Source of the DNA: Nymphaea colorata
Taxonomy: Eukaryota > Streptophyta > Magnoliopsida > Nymphaeales > Nymphaeaceae
Direction of reading: 5' to 3'
Assembly (NCBI RefSeq): GCF_008831285.2
Contig: NW_022204507.1
Coordinates: 5,476,174 to 5,540,173, forward strand
Length of the DNA stretch: 64,000 nt
Shown here: piece after piece, positions 12,378 through 27,359 of the stretch
Layout of the letters: each line of letters opens with the position of its first letter
How positions within the stretch are numbered: position 1 is the stretch's first letter
Translations under genes and position numbers: made by a program
The notes under the pieces: model-generated
Told to the model about the DNA's origin: nothing
Database searches by the model: none
What the model saw: only the letters and a program-made list of their open reading frames with translations

Positions 12378-14475
12378 GATCTCTTTTAAATAATCCAACT
12401 AGTTTAACTCTTGTTACATCTACAGCGAAGGATTTAAGGAATGGAAATCACAAGTTACTATCATTACGAGTGGAATTTAAGTGATTTTTTTTATCGCACA
12501 TATTTAATTCAATGTGCTTAACTTGTTATTCATCCATATTAAATGATATAGTGAATTAAATCACAAGATCGTATGAAAATGAATGAAATTCAACTCATTG
12601 TTATATGTCTCTTGTAGTTAATCTAATAGTTTCGTTTGTCATAAATCTGTAATGAATGGTTTAAAGATTAAAATCAGTACTTTATATGGATACAAAAGAA
12701 CCAAATGCATTTGTTCGATCCCTTGTTTCCAATCTAATGAGTTTAACTTCATGTTACATCTATGGCGAACGATTTGAGGGATTGAAATCATTCAAATGAA
12801 TGATTTTAATGATTGAAATCACAAGTTCATATGTATGTAAATGGGATCATTACCTTAGTTACACCCCTTGTAGTTAATCCAATTAGTTGAACTTGTTGTT
12901 ACAACATCTATGATGAATGATCTAAGGAAAAGAAATCACAAGTTTGTGTCAATAATAGTGAGATTTAATTCATTCATTTGATCACACATATTAAATATAA
13001 ATGTGTATAACATTTTATTAATACATATTAAAATGATGTAGTGGATTGAAATCACAAGTTTAAATGAAATTGAATGAGATTCAGGTTATTCATTTGCTCT
13101 AATCACACTAAATATAATGTGTTTCACTTGTTATTGCATATATAATGAATGATTTAAGTGATTGCAATCACAAGTTCACGTGGATACAAATGCGATCTAT
13201 GCATTAGTTTGATCCCTTGCATTTAATCTAATGAGTTGAACTTGGAGTTACATATCTAATTATTGATCTAAGAGATTTAAATCATAAGTTCGTATCAATG
13301 CCCGAGATTTAATTCATTCATTTGATCACACATATCTAATTGAAAGTGGTTAACTTGTTGATGCATTCACATTGAATGGTTCGTATGAAAATGAATGAGA
13401 TTCAACTCATTCATATGATCTCTTGTAGTTAATCTAATATTTTTCGTTTGTCATAAAGTCTGTAATGAATGGTTTAAAAGATTAAAAACAGTACTTTATA
13501 TGGATACAAAAGGAACCAATGCATTTGTTTCGATCCCTTGTTTCCAATCTAATGAGTTTAACTTCATGTTACATCTATGGCGAACGATTTGAGGGATTGA
13601 AATCGCAAGTTCCTCAATACGAGTGGGATTTAAGTGTTTCTTTTGATCACACATATTTAATTGATTTTTTTTTACTTGTTGTAACATCCTTATTGAATTA
13701 TTTAGTCGATTGTAATCATAAGTTTAAAAGAAAATTAATGAGATTCAAGTGATTGATTTGCTGATCGATATTTAATCTAATGTGTGTCACTTGTTATTAC
13801 ATCTATAATGAATTATTTAATTGATTCAAATCACAAGTTCATATATATATAAGTGGGATCTACGCATTAGATCGATCCCTTGTAGTTAATCCAATCGGTT
13901 GAACTTGTCGCTACATCAATAGTGAATGATCATGGGAAAGAAATCCTAAGTTTGTATCAATAATAGTGGATTTTATTGATTCATTCATTTGATCATGCAT
14001 ATTAAATTGAATGTGGATAAGACGTTGTTAATCCATATTAAATGATTTAGTACATTGAAATCATAATTTTAAACGAAAATGAATGAGATTCAAGTTATTC
14101 AATTGTGCAATCACAATAAATATAAGGTGTTTCACTTGTTATTACATCTAAAATGAATGGTTTAAATGATTGCGATCACAAATTCATGCTTAACTTCTTG
14201 TTACATACATAGGGAACAAATTTAAGAGATGAAATCACAAGTTCCTATCAATGCGAGTTGGTTTAAGTGATGCTTTTGATGACGCATATTTAATTGAATG
14301 TGCCTAACTTGTTGTTACATCCATATTGAATCATTTAGTAGACTGAAATCACAAGCTTAAAAGAAAATGAATGAGAATCAAGTGGTTCGTTTGCTCACTT
14401 ATATTTAATCTAATGTGTCTCACTTGTTGTTACATCGATAATGAATGATTTAAATGATTGAAATCACAATTTTTT
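12378..14475 (+). repeat. Scrambled HOR unit with three internal breakpoints (2098 bp)
   Basis: The monomer order is 1-2-3, then 9-10-11, then 4 through 16, then 20-21. The breakpoints are near 12569 (monomer 3 to 9, both T3, in register), 12790 (monomer 11 back to monomer 4, out of register) and 14187 (monomer 16 to the end of monomer 19). The order was read from diagnostic motifs such as TTCGTATGAAAATGAATG (9), ATGTATGTAAATGGG (4) and GATTGCGATCAC (16). Confidence 0.87.
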
Positions 14476-17433
14476 GATCTCTTTTAAATAATCCAAACGA
14501 GTTTAACTTCTTGTTACATCTATAGCGAAGGATTTAAGGAATGGAAATCACAAGTTACTATCATTACGAGTGGAATTTAAGTGATTCTTTGATCGCACAT
14601 ATTTAATTCAATGTGCTTAACTTGTTATTACATCCATATTAAATGATATAGTGAATTGAAATCACAAGATTAAAAGAAAATGAATGAGACTCAACTGATT
14701 GATTTGCTCACTCATATTTAATCTAATGTGTCTCACTTGTTATTACATGTATAATGAATGATTTTAATGATTGAAATCACAAGTTCATATGTATGTAAAT
14801 GGATCATTACCTTAGTTACCCCCTTGTAGTTAATCCAATTAGTTGAACTTGTTGTTACATCATCTATGATGAATGATCTAAGAAAAAAATCACAAGTTTG
14901 TGTCAATAATAGTGGGATTTAATTCATTCATTTGATCACACATATTAAATTAAATGTGTATAACATTTATTAATACATATTAAAATGATGTAGTGGATTG
15001 AAATCACAAGTTTAAATGAAATTGAATGAGATTCAGGTTATTCATTTGCTCAATCACACTAAATATAATGTGTTTCACTTGTTGTTGCATCTATAATGAA
15101 TGATTTAAGTGATTGCAATCACAAGTTCACGTGGATACAAATGGGATCTATGCATTAGTTTGATCCCTTGCAGTTAATCTAATGAGTTGAACTTGTAGTT
15201 ACATATCTAATTATTGATGATCGAATAGATTTAAATCATAAGTTCGTATCAATGCCCGAGAGATTTAATTCATTCATTTGATCACACATATTTAATTGAA
15301 AGTGGTTAACTTGTTGATGCATTCACATTGAATGGTTCGTATGAAAATGAATGAGATTCAACTCATTCAAATGATCTCTTGTAGTTAATCTAATATGTTT
15401 CGTTTGTTATAAAGTCTGTAATGAATGGTTTAAAAGATTAAAATCACTATCATATTATGTAAATGGGATCATTACCTTAGTTACACCCTTGTAGTTAATC
15501 CAATTAGTTGAACTTGTTGTTACATCATCTATGATGAATGATCTAAGGAAAAGAAATCACAAGTTTGTGTCAATAATAGTGGATTTAATTCATTCATTTG
15601 ATCACACATATTAAATTAAATGTGTATAACATTTTATTAATACATATTAAAATGATGTAGTGGATTGAAATCACAAGTTTAAATGAAATTGAATGAGATT
15701 CAGGTTATTCATTTGCTCAATCACACTAAATATAATGTGTTTCACTTGTTTTGCATCTATAATGAATGATTTAAGTGATTGCAATCACAAGTTCACGTGG
15801 ATACAAATGGGATCTATGCATTAGTTTGATCCCTTGCAGTTAATCTAATGAGTTGAACTTGTAGTTACATATCTAATTATTGATCTAAGAGATTTAAATC
15901 ATAAGTTCGTATCAATGCCCGAGAGATTTAATTCATTCATTTGATCACACATATTTAATTGAAAGTGGTTAACTTGTTGATGCATTCACATTGAATGGTT
16001 CGTATGAAAATGAATGAGATTCAACTCATTCAAATGATCTCTTGTAGTTAATCTAATATGTTTCGTTTGTTATAAAGTCTGTAATGAATGGTTTAAAAGA
16101 TTAAAATCACTAGTTTATATGGATACAAAAGGAACCAATGCATTTGTTCGATCCCTTGTATCCAATCTAATGAGTTTAACTTCATGTTACATCTATGGCG
16201 AACGATTTGAGGGATTGAAATCGCAAGTTCCCTCAATACGAGTGGGATTTAAGTGTTTCTTTTGATCACGCATATTTAATTGATTTTTTTTTACTTGTTG
16301 TAACATCCTTATTGAATTATTTAGTCGATTGTAATCACAAGTTTAAAAGAAAATTAATGAGATTCAAGTGATTGATTTGCTCATCGATATTTAATCTAAT
16401 GTGTCTCTTGTTATTACATCTATAATGAATTATTTAATTGATTCAAATCACAAGTTCATATGTATATAAGTGGGATCTATGCATTAGTTCGATCCCTTGT
16501 AGTTAATCCAATCGGTTGAACTTGTGGCTACATCAATAGTGAATGATCTATGGGAAAGAAATCTAAGTTTGTATCAATAATAGTGGATTTTATTGATTCA
16601 TTTGATCATGCATATTAAATTGAATGTGGATAAGACGTTGTTAATCCATATTAAATGATTTAGTACATTGAAATCACAATTTTAAACGAAAATGAATGAG
16701 ATTCAAGTCATTCAATTGTGCAATCACAATAAATATAAGGTGTTTCACTTGTTATTACATCTAAAATGAATGATTTAAATGATTGCGATCACAAGTTCAT
16801 ATAGATACAAATGAGATCTAAGTATTAGTTTGATCCATTGCAGTTAATCCAGTGAGTTAAACTTGTAGTTACATATCTAATGAGTTGATTCATTTGATCA
16901 CACATATTTAATTGAAAGTGGTTAACTTATTGTTACATTCACATTGACTGATTTAGTGAATGAAATCACAAGTTTGTATGAAAATGAAGGAGATTCAACT
17001 CATTCACTTGATCACTTATAGTTAATGTAATATGTTTCGCTTGTTACAATGTCTATAATGAATGATTAAAATGACTAAAATCACTAGTTTACATGGGTAG
17101 AAATGAGACCAATGCATTTGTTTAATCCCTTGTATCTAATGCAATGAGCTTAACTTCTTGTTACATACATAGGGAACAATTTAAGAGATGAAATCACAAG
17201 TTCCTATCAATGCGAGTTGGTTTAAGTGATGCTTTTGATGACGCATATTTAATTGAATGTGCCTAACTTGTTGTTACATCCATATTGAATCATTTAGTAG
17301 ACTGAAATCACAAGCTTAAAAGAAAATGAATGAATCAAGTGATTCGTTTGCTCACTTATATTTAATCTAATGTGTCTCACTTGTTGTTACATTGATAATG
17401 AATGATTTAAATGATTGAAATCACAATTTGTTT
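14476..17433 (+). repeat. Expanded HOR unit with duplicated monomers 4-10 (2958 bp)
   Basis: Monomers 1-10 are followed near 15450 by a return to monomer 4 (TATGTAAATGGGATCATTAC), after which monomers 4-21 continue. The extra length over 2300 bp is 658 bp, close to six monomers, and the join is between two T1 monomers in register. The first copy of monomer 8 is subtype II (GATGATCGAATAG near 15211), the second is subtype I (GATCTAAGAG near 15881). Confidence 0.9.
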
Positions 17434-19160
17434 GATCTCTTTTAAATAATCCAACGAGTTTAACTTCTTGTTACATCTATAGCGAAGGATTTAAGGAATG
17501 GAAATCACAAGTTACTATCATTACGAGTGGAATTTAAGTGATTCTTTTGATCGCACATATTTAATTCAATGTGCTTAACTTGTTATTACATCCATATTAA
17601 ATGATATAGTGAATTGAAATCACAAGATTAAAAGAAAATGAATGAGACTCAACTGATTGATTTGCTCACTCATATTTAATCTAATGTGTCTCACTTGTTA
17701 TTACATGTATAATGAATGATTTTAATGATTGAAATCACAAGTTCATATGTATGTAAATGGGATCATTACCTTAGTTACACCCTTGTAGTTAATCCAATTA
17801 GTTGAACTTGTTGTTACATCATCTATGATGAATGATCTAAGGAAAAGAAATCACAAGTTTGTGTCAATAATAGTGGGATTTAATTCATTCATTTGATCAC
17901 ACATATTAAATTAAATGTGTATAACATTTTATTAATACATATTAAAATGATGTAGTGGATTGAAATCACAAGTTTAAATGAAATTACGAGTGGATTTAAG
18001 TGTTTCTTTTGATCACGCATATTAATTGATTTTTTTTTTACTTGTTGTAACATCCTTATTGAATTATTTAGTCGATTGTAATCACAAGTTTTTAAAAGAT
18101 TAATGATTCAAGTTTGATTTGCTCATCGATATTTAATCTAATGTGTCTTACTTGTTATTACATCTAATAATATTTTTTTAATTGATTCAAATCACAAGTT
18201 AATGTATATAAGTGGGATCTATGCATTAGTTCGATCTTGTAGTTAATTCCATGGTTTGAACTTGTGGCTTACATCAATAGTGAATGATCTATGGAAAAAA
18301 TCCTAAGTTTGTATCAATATGTGAGATTTATTGATTCATTTGATCATGCATATTAAATTGAATGTGGATAAGACTTGTTAATCCATATTAAATGATTTAG
18401 TACATTGAAATCAAATTTAAACGAAAATGAATGAGATTCAGTCATTCAATTGTGCAATCACAATAAATATAAGGTGTTTCACTTGTTATTACATCTAAAT
18501 GAATGATTTAAATGATTGCGATCACAAGTTCATATAGATACAATGAGATTAAGTATTAGTTTGATCATTGCAGTTAATCCAATGAGTTAACTTGTAGTTA
18601 CATATTAATGAGTTGATTCATTTGATCACATATTTAATTGAAAGTGGTTAACTTATTGTTACATTCACATTGACTGATTTAGTGAATTGAAATCACAAGT
18701 TTGTATGAAATGAAGGAGATTCAACTCATTCACTTATCACTTATAGTTAATGTAATATGTTTGCTTGTTACAATGTCTATAATGAATGATTAAAATGACT
18801 AAAATCACTAGTTTACATGGGTTAGAAATGAGACCAATGCATTTGTTTAATCCCTTGTATCTAATGCAATGAGCTTAACTTCTTGTTACATACATAGGGA
18901 ACAATTTAAGAGATGAAATCACAAGTTCCTATCAATGCGAGTTGGTTTAAGTGATGCTTTTGATGACGCATATTTAATTGAATGTGCCTAACTTGTTGTT
19001 ACATCCATATTGAATCATTTAGTAGACTGAAATCACAAGCTTAAAAGAAAATGAATGAGAATCAAGTGATTCGTTTGCTCACTTATATTTAATCTAATGT
19101 GTCTCACTTGTTGTTACATTGATAATGAATGATTTAAATGATTGAAATCACAATTTGTTT
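17434..19160 (+). repeat. Deleted HOR unit: monomers 1-6 joined to 11-21 (1727 bp)
   Basis: Near 17985, monomer 6 (AGTTTAAATGAAATT) joins monomer 11 (ACGAGTGGATTTAAGTG), removing about 570 bp. Position within the 114-bp monomer is kept, but the T1-T2-T3 order is broken (T3 to T2). The 600 bp after the join carry many one-base insertions and deletions. Confidence 0.88.
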
Positions 19161-21452
19161 GATCTCTTTTAAATAATCCAACGAGTTTAACTTCTTGTTA
19201 CATCTATAGCGAAGGATTTAAGGAATGGAAATCACAAGTTACTATCATTACGAGTGGAATTTAAGTGATTCTTTTGATCGCACATATTTAATTCAATGTG
19301 CTTAACTTGTTATTACATCCATATTAAATGATATAGTGAATTGAAATCACAAGATTAAAAGAAAATGAATGAGACTCAACTGATTGATTTGCTCACTCAT
19401 ATTTAATCTAATGTGTCTCACTTGTTATTACATGTATAATGAATGATTTTAATGATTGAAATCACAAGTTCATATGTATGTAAATGGATCATTACCTTAG
19501 TTACACCCCTTGTAGTTAATCCAATTAGTTGAACTTGTTGTTACATCATCTATGATGAATGATCTAAGGAAAAGAAATACAAGTTTGTGTCATAATAGTG
19601 GGATTTAATTCATTCATTTGATCACACATATTAATTAAATGTGTATAACATTTTATTAATACATATTAAAATGATGTAGTGGATTGAAATCACAAGTTTA
19701 AATGAAATTGAATGAGATTCAGGTTATTCATTTGCTCAATCACACTAAATATAATGTGTTTCACTTGTTTTGCATCTATAATGAATGATTTAAGTGATTG
19801 CAATCACAAGTTCACGTGGATACAAATGGGATCTATGCATTAGTTTGATCCCTTGCAGTTAATCTAATGAGTTGAACTTGTAGTTACATATCTAATTATT
19901 GATCTAAGAGATTTAAATCATAAGTTCGTATCAATGCCCGAGAGATTTAATTCATTCATTTGATCACACATATTTAATTGAAAGTGGTTAACTTGTTGAT
20001 GCATTCACATTGAATGGTTCGTATGAAAATGAATGAGATTCAACTCATTCAAATGATCTCTTGTAGTTAATCTAATATGTTTCGTTTGTTATAAAGTCTG
20101 TAATGAATGGTTTAAAAGATTAAAATCACTAGTTTATATGGATACAAAAGGAACCAATGCATTTGTTCGATCCCTTGTATCCAATCTAATGAGTTTAACT
20201 TCATGTTACATCTATGGCGAACGATTTGAGGGATTGAAATCGCAAGTTCCCTCAATACGAGTGGGATTTAAGTGTTTCTTTTGATCACGCATATTTAATT
20301 GATTTTTTTTTTACTTGTTGTAACATCCTTATTGAATTATTTAGTCGATTGTAATCACAAGTTTAAAAGAAAATTAATGAGATTCAAGTGATTGATTTGC
20401 TCATCGATATTTAATCTAATGTGTCTCACTTGTTATTACATCTATAATGAATTATTTAATTGATTCAAATCACAAGTTCATATGTATATAAGTGGGATCT
20501 ATGCATTAGTTCGATCCTTGTAGTTAATCCATCGGTTGAACTTGTGGCTACATCAATAGTGAATGATCTATGGAAAGAAATCCTAAGTTTGTATCAATAA
20601 TAGTGGGATTTTATTATTCATTTGATCATGCATATTAAATTGAATGTGGATAAGACGTTGTTAATCCATATTAAATGATTTAGTACATTGAAATCACAAT
20701 TTTAAACGAAAATGAATGAGATTCAAGTCATTCAATTGTGCAATCACAATAAATATAAGGTGTTTCACTTGTTATTACATCTAAAATGAATGATTTAAAT
20801 GATTGCGATCACAAGTTCATATAGATACAAATGAGATCTAAGTATTAGTTTGATCATTGCAGTTAATCCATGAGTTAAACTTGTAGTTACATATCTAATG
20901 AGTTGATTCATTTGATCACACATATTTAATTGAAAGTGGTTAACTTATTGTTACATTCACATTGACTGATTTAGTGAATTGAAATCACAAGTTTGTATGA
21001 AAATGAAGGAGATTCAACTCATTCACTTGATCACTTATAGTTAATGTAATATGTTTCGCTTGTTACAATGTCTATAATGAATGATTAAAATGACTAAAAT
21101 CACTAGTTTACATGGGTAGAAATGAGACCAATGCATTTGTTTAATCCCTTGTATCTAATGCAATGAGCTTAACTTCTTGTTACATACATAGGGAACAATT
21201 TAAGAGATGAAATCACAAGTTCCTATCAATGCGAGTTGGTTTAAGTGATGCTTTTGATGACGCATATTTAATTGAATGTGCCTAACTTGTTGTTACATCC
21301 ATATTGAATCATTTAGTAGACTGAAATCACAAGCTTAAAAGAAAATGAATGAGAATCAAGTGATTCGTTTGCTCACTTATATTTAATCTAATGTGTCTCA
21401 CTTGTTGTTACATGATAATGAATGATTAAATGATTGAAATCACAATTTGTTT
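19161..21452 (+). repeat. 21-mer HOR unit (2292 bp), subtype I
   Basis: Complete monomer order 1-21. Monomer 8 has GATCTAAGAG (near 19900). Monomer 7 begins CTTGTTTTGCATC, shared with the second monomer 7 of the preceding expanded unit near 15750. Confidence 0.93.
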
Positions 21453-23749
21453 GATCTCTTTTAAATAATCCAACGAGTTTAACTTCTTGTTACATCTATA
21501 GCGAAGGATTTAAGGAATGGAAATCACAAGTTACTATCATTACGAGTGGAATTTAAGTGATTCTTTTGATCGCACATATTTAATTCAATGTGCTTAACTT
21601 GTTATTACATCCATATTAAATGATATAGTGAATTGAAATCACAAGATTAAAAGAAAATGAATGAGACTCAACTGATTGATTTGCTCACTCATATTTAATC
21701 TAATGTGTCTCACTTGTTATTACATGTATAATGAATGATTTTAATGATTGAAATCACAAGTTCATATGTATGTAAATGGATCATTACCTTAGTTACACCC
21801 CTTGTAGTTAATCCAATTAGTTGAACTTGTTGTTACATCATCTATGATGAATGATCTAAGGAAAAGAAATCACAAGTTTGTGTCAATAATAGTGGGATTT
21901 AATTCATTCATTTGATCACACATATTAAATTAAATGTGTATAACATTTTATTAATACATATTAAAATGATGTAGTGGATTGAAATCACAAGTTTAAATGA
22001 AATTGAATGAGATTCAGGTTATTCATTTGCTCAATCACACTAAATATAATGTGTTTCACTTGTTATTGCATCTATAATGAATGATTTAAGTGATTGCAAT
22101 CACAAGTTCACGTGGATACAAATGGGATCTATGCATTAGTTTGATCCCTTGCAGTTAATCTAATGAGTTGAACTTGTAGTTACATATCTAATTATTGATC
22201 TAAGAGATTTAAATCATAAGTTCGTATCAATGCCCGAGAGATTTAATTCATTCATTTGATCACACATATTTAATTGAAAGTGGTTAACTTGTTGATGCAT
22301 TCACATTGAATGGTTCGTATGAAAATGAATGAGATTCAACTCATTCAAATGATCTCTTGTAGTTAATCTAATATGTTTCGTTTGTTATAAAGTCTGTAAT
22401 GAATGGTTTAAAAGATTAAAATCACTAGTTTATATGGATACAAAAGGAACCAATGCATTTGTTCGATCCCTTGTATCCAATCTAATGAGTTTAACTTCAT
22501 GTTACATCTATGGCGAACGATTTGAGGGATTGAAATCGCAAGTTCCCTCAATACGAGTGGGATTTAAGTGTTTCTTTTGATCACGCATATTTAATTGATT
22601 TTTTTTTTACTTGTTGTAACATCCTTATTGAATTATTTAGTCGATTGTAATCACAAGTTTAAAAGAAAATTAATGAGATTCAAGTGATTGATTTGCTCAT
22701 CGATATTTAATCTAATGTGTCTCACTTGTTATTACATCTATAATGAATTATTTAATTGATTCAAATCACAAGTTCATATGTATATAAGTGGGATCTATGC
22801 ATTAGTTCGATCCTTGTAGTTAATCCAATCGGTTGAACTTGTGGCTACATCAATAGTGAATGATCTATGGAAAGAAATCCTAAGTTTGTATCAATAATAG
22901 TGGATTTATTGATTCATTTGATCATGCATATTAAATTGAATGTGGATAAGACGTTGTTAATCCATATTAAATGATTTAGTACATTGAAATCACAATTTTA
23001 AACAAAATGAATGAGATTCAAGTCATTCAATTGTGCAATCACAATAAATATAAGGTGTTTCACTTGTTATTACATCTAAAATGAATGATTTAAATGATTG
23101 CGATCACAAGTTCATATAGATACAAATGAGATCTAAGTATTAGTTTGATCCATTGCAGTTAATCCATGAGTTAAACTTGTAGTTACATATCTAATGAGTT
23201 GATTCATTTGATCACACATATTTAATTGAAAGTGGTTAACTTATTGTTACATTCACATTGACTGATTTAGTGAATTGAAATCACAAGTTTGTATGAAAAT
23301 GAAGGAGATTCAACTCATTCACTTGATCACTTATAGTTAATGTAATATGTTTCGCTTGTTACAATGTCTATAATGAATGATTAAAATGACTAAAATCACT
23401 AGTTTACATGGTAGAAATGAGACCAATGCATTTGTTTAATCCCTTGTATCTAATGCAATGAGCTTAACTTCTTGTTACATACATAGGGAACAATTTAAGA
23501 GATGAAATCACAAGTTCCTATCAATGCGAGTTGGTTTAAGTGATGCTTTTGATGACGCATATTTAATTGAATGTGCCTAACTTGTTGTTACATCCATATT
23601 GAATCATTTAGTAGACTGAAATCACAAGCTTAAAAGAAAATGAATGAGAATCAAGTGATTCGTTTGCTCACTTATATTTAATCTAATGTGTCTCACTTGT
23701 TGTTACATTGATAATGAATGATTTAAATGATTGAAATCACAATTTGTTT
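21453..23749 (+). repeat. 21-mer HOR unit (2297 bp), subtype I
   Basis: Complete monomer order 1-21; monomer 7 begins CTTGTTATTGCATC and monomer 8 has GATCTAAGAG, the subtype I pair that continues to the gap. Confidence 0.94.
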
Positions 23750-26044
23750 GATCTCTTTTAAATAATCCAACGAGTTTAACTTCTTGTTACATCTATAGCG
23801 AAGGATTTAAGGAATGGAAATCACAAGTTACTATCATTACGAGTGGAATTTAAGTGATTCTTTTGATCGCACATATTTAATTCAATGTGCTTAACTTGTT
23901 ATTACATCCATATTAAATGATATAGTGAATTGAATCACAAGATTAAAAGAAAATGAATGAGACTCAACTGATTGATTTGCTCACTCATATTTAATCTAAT
24001 GTGTCTCACTTGTTATTACATGTATAATGAATGATTTTAATGATTGAAATCACAAGTTCATATGTATGTAAATGGGATCATTACCTTAGTTACACCCCTT
24101 GTAGTTAATCCAATTAGTTGAACTTGTTGTTACATCATCTATGATGAATGATCTAAGGAAAAGAAATCACAAGTTTGTGTCAATAATAGTGGGATTTAAT
24201 TCATTCATTTGATCACACATATTAAATTAAATGTGTATAACATTTTATTAATACATATTAAAATGATGTAGTGGATTGAAATCACAAGTTTAAATGAAAT
24301 TGAATGAGATTCAGGTTATTCATTTGCTCAATCACACTAAATATAATGTGTTTCACTTGTTATTGCATCTATAATGAATGATTTAAGTGATTGCAATCAC
24401 AAGTTCACGTGGATACAAATGGGATCTATGCATTAGTTTGATCCCTTGCAGTTAATCTAATGAGTTGAACTTGTAGTTACATATCTAATTATTGATCTAA
24501 GAGATTTAAATCATAAGTTCGTATCAATGCCCGAGAGATTTAATTCATTCATTTGATCACACATATTTAATTGAAAGTGGTTAACTTGTTGATGCATTCA
24601 CATTGAATGGTTCGTATGAAAATGAATGAGATTCAACTCATTCAAATGATCTCTTGTAGTTAATCTAATATGTTTCGTTTGTTATAAAGTCTGTAATGAA
24701 TGGTTTAAAAGATTAAAATCACTAGTTTATATGGATACAAAAGGAACCAATGCATTTGTTCGATCCCTTGTATCCAATCTAATGAGTTTAACTTCATGTT
24801 ACATCTATGGCGAACGATTTGAGGGATTGAAATCGCAAGTTCCCTCAATACGAGTGGGATTTAAGTGTTTCTTTTGATCACGCATATTTAATTGATTTTT
24901 TTTTTACTTGTTGTAACATCCTTATTGAATTATTTAGTCGATTGTAATCACAAGTTTAAAAGAAAATTAATGAGATTCAAGTGATTGATTTGCTCATCGA
25001 TATTTAATCTAATGTGTCTCACTTGTTATTACATCTATAATGAATTATTTAATTGATTCAAATCACAAGTTCATATGTATATAAGTGGGATCTATGCATT
25101 AGTTCGATCCTTGTAGTTAATCCAATCGGTTGAACTTGTGGCTACATCAATAGTGAATGATCTATGGGAAAGAAATCCTAAGTTTGTATCAATAATAGTG
25201 AGATTTTATTGATTCATTTGATCATGCATATTAAATTGAATGTGGATAAGACGTTGTTAATCCATATTAATGATTAGTACATTGAAATCACAATTTTAAA
25301 CGAAATGAATGAGATTCAAGTCATTCAATTGTGCAATCACAATAAATATAAGGTGTTTCACTTGTTATTACATCTAAAATGAATGATTTAAATGATTGCG
25401 ATCACAAGTTCATATAGATACAAATAGATCTAAGTATTAGTTTGATCCATTGCAGTTAATCCAATGAGTTAAACTTGTAGTTACATATCTAATGAGTTGA
25501 TTCATTTGATCACACATATTTAATTGAAAGTGTTAACTTATTGTTACATTCACATTGACTGATTTAGTGAATTGAAATCAAAGTTTGTATGAAAATGAAG
25601 GAGATTCAACTCATTCACTTGATCACTTATAGTTAATGTAATATGTTTCGCTTGTTACAATGTCTATAATGAATGATTAAAATGACTAAAATCACTAGTT
25701 TACATGGGTAGAAATGAGACCAATGCATTTGTTTAATCCCTTGTATCTAATGCAATGAGCTTAACTTCTTGTTACATACATAGGAACAATTTAAGAGATG
25801 AAATCACAAGTTCCTATCAATGCGAGTTGGTTTAAGTGATGCTTTGATGACGCATATTTAATTGAATGTGCCTAACTTGTTGTTACATCCATATTGAATC
25901 ATTTAGTAGACTGAAATCACAAGCTTAAAAGAAAATGAATGAGAATCAAGTGATTCGTTTGCTCACTTATATTTAATCTAATGTGTCTCACTTGTTGTTA
26001 CATTGATAATGAATGATTTAAATGATTGAAATCACAATTTGTTT
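23750..26044 (+). repeat. 21-mer HOR unit (2295 bp), subtype I
   Basis: Complete monomer order 1-21 with subtype I sites in monomers 7 and 8. A few one-base deletions occur at 25270-25850. Confidence 0.94.
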
Positions 26045-27359
26045 GATCTCTTTTAAATAATCCAACGAGTTTAACTTCTTGTTACATCTATAGCGAAGGA
26101 TTTAAGGAATGGAAATCACAAGTTACTATCATTACGAGTGGAATTTAAGTGATTCTTTTGATCACACATATTAATTCAATGTGCTTAACTTGTTATTACA
26201 TCCATATTAAATGATATAGTGAATTGAAATCACAAGATTAAAAGAAATGAATGAGACTCAACTGATTGATTTGCTCACTCATATTTAATCTAATGTGTCT
26301 CACTTGTTATTACATGTATAATGAATGATTTTAATGATTGAAATCACAAGTTCATATGTATGTAAATGGATCATTACCTTAGTTACACCCCTTGTAGTTA
26401 ATCCAATTAGTTGAACTTGTTGTTACATCATCTATGATGAATGATCTAAGGAAAAGAAATCACAAGTTTGTGTCAATAATAGTGGGATTTAATTCATTCA
26501 TTTGATCACACATATTAAATTAAATGTGTATAACATTTTATTAATACATATTAAATGATGTAGTGGATTGAAATCACAAGTTTAAATGAAATTGAATGAG
26601 ATTCAGGTTATTCATTTGCTCAATCACACTAAATATAATGTGTTTCACTTGTTATTGCATCTATAATGAATGATTTAAGTGATTGCAATCACAAGTTCAC
26701 GTGGATACAAATGGATCTATGCATTAGTTTGATCCTTGCAGTTAATCTAATGAGTTGAACTTGTAGTTACATATCTAATTATTGATCTAAGATATTTAAA
26801 TCATAAGTTTGTATCAATGCCCGAGAGATTTAATTCATTCATTTGATCACACATATTCAATTGAAAGTGGTTAACTTGTTGATGCATTCACATTGAATGG
26901 TTCGTATAAAATGAATGAGATTCAACTCATTCACTGATCACTTATAGTTAATGTAATATGTTTCGCTTGTTACAATGTCTATAATGAATGATTAAAATGA
27001 CTAAAATCACTAGTTTACATGGGTAGAAATGAGACCAATGCATTTGTTTAATCCCTTGTATCTAATGCAATGAGCTTAACTTCTTGTTACATACATAGGG
27101 AACAATTTAAGAGATGAAATCACAAGTTCCTATCAATGCGAGTTGGTTTAAGTGATGCTTTTGATGACGCATATTTAATTGATGTGCCTAACTTGTTGTT
27201 ACATCCATATTGAATCATTTAGTAGACTGAAATCACAAGCTAAAAGAAAATGAATGAGAATCAAGTGATTCGTTTGCTCACTTATATCTAATCTAATGTG
27301 TCTCACTTGTTGTTACATTGATAATGAATGATTTAAATGATTGAAATCACAATTTGTTT
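26045..27359 (+). repeat. 12-mer B HOR unit, copy 1 (1315 bp)
   Basis: Monomers 1-9 run into the second half of monomer 18 and then 19-21. The switch lies within 26905-26932, where monomers 9 and 18 share a GTATGAAAATGAA-type stretch followed by GAGATTCAACTCATTC. This removes nine monomers (three trimers), about 980 bp, and leaves the T1-T2-T3 order intact. Private variants shared with copy 2 are AAGTTTGTATCAATGCC, ATTGATGTGCC and TTATATCTAATC. Confidence 0.92.

Noticed and set aside
13680-13760. Possible promoter or polyadenylation signals (AATAAA-like and TATA-like words)
   Set aside because: Such words are frequent by chance in DNA of about 30 % G+C and recur with the repeat; there is no gene to which they could belong.
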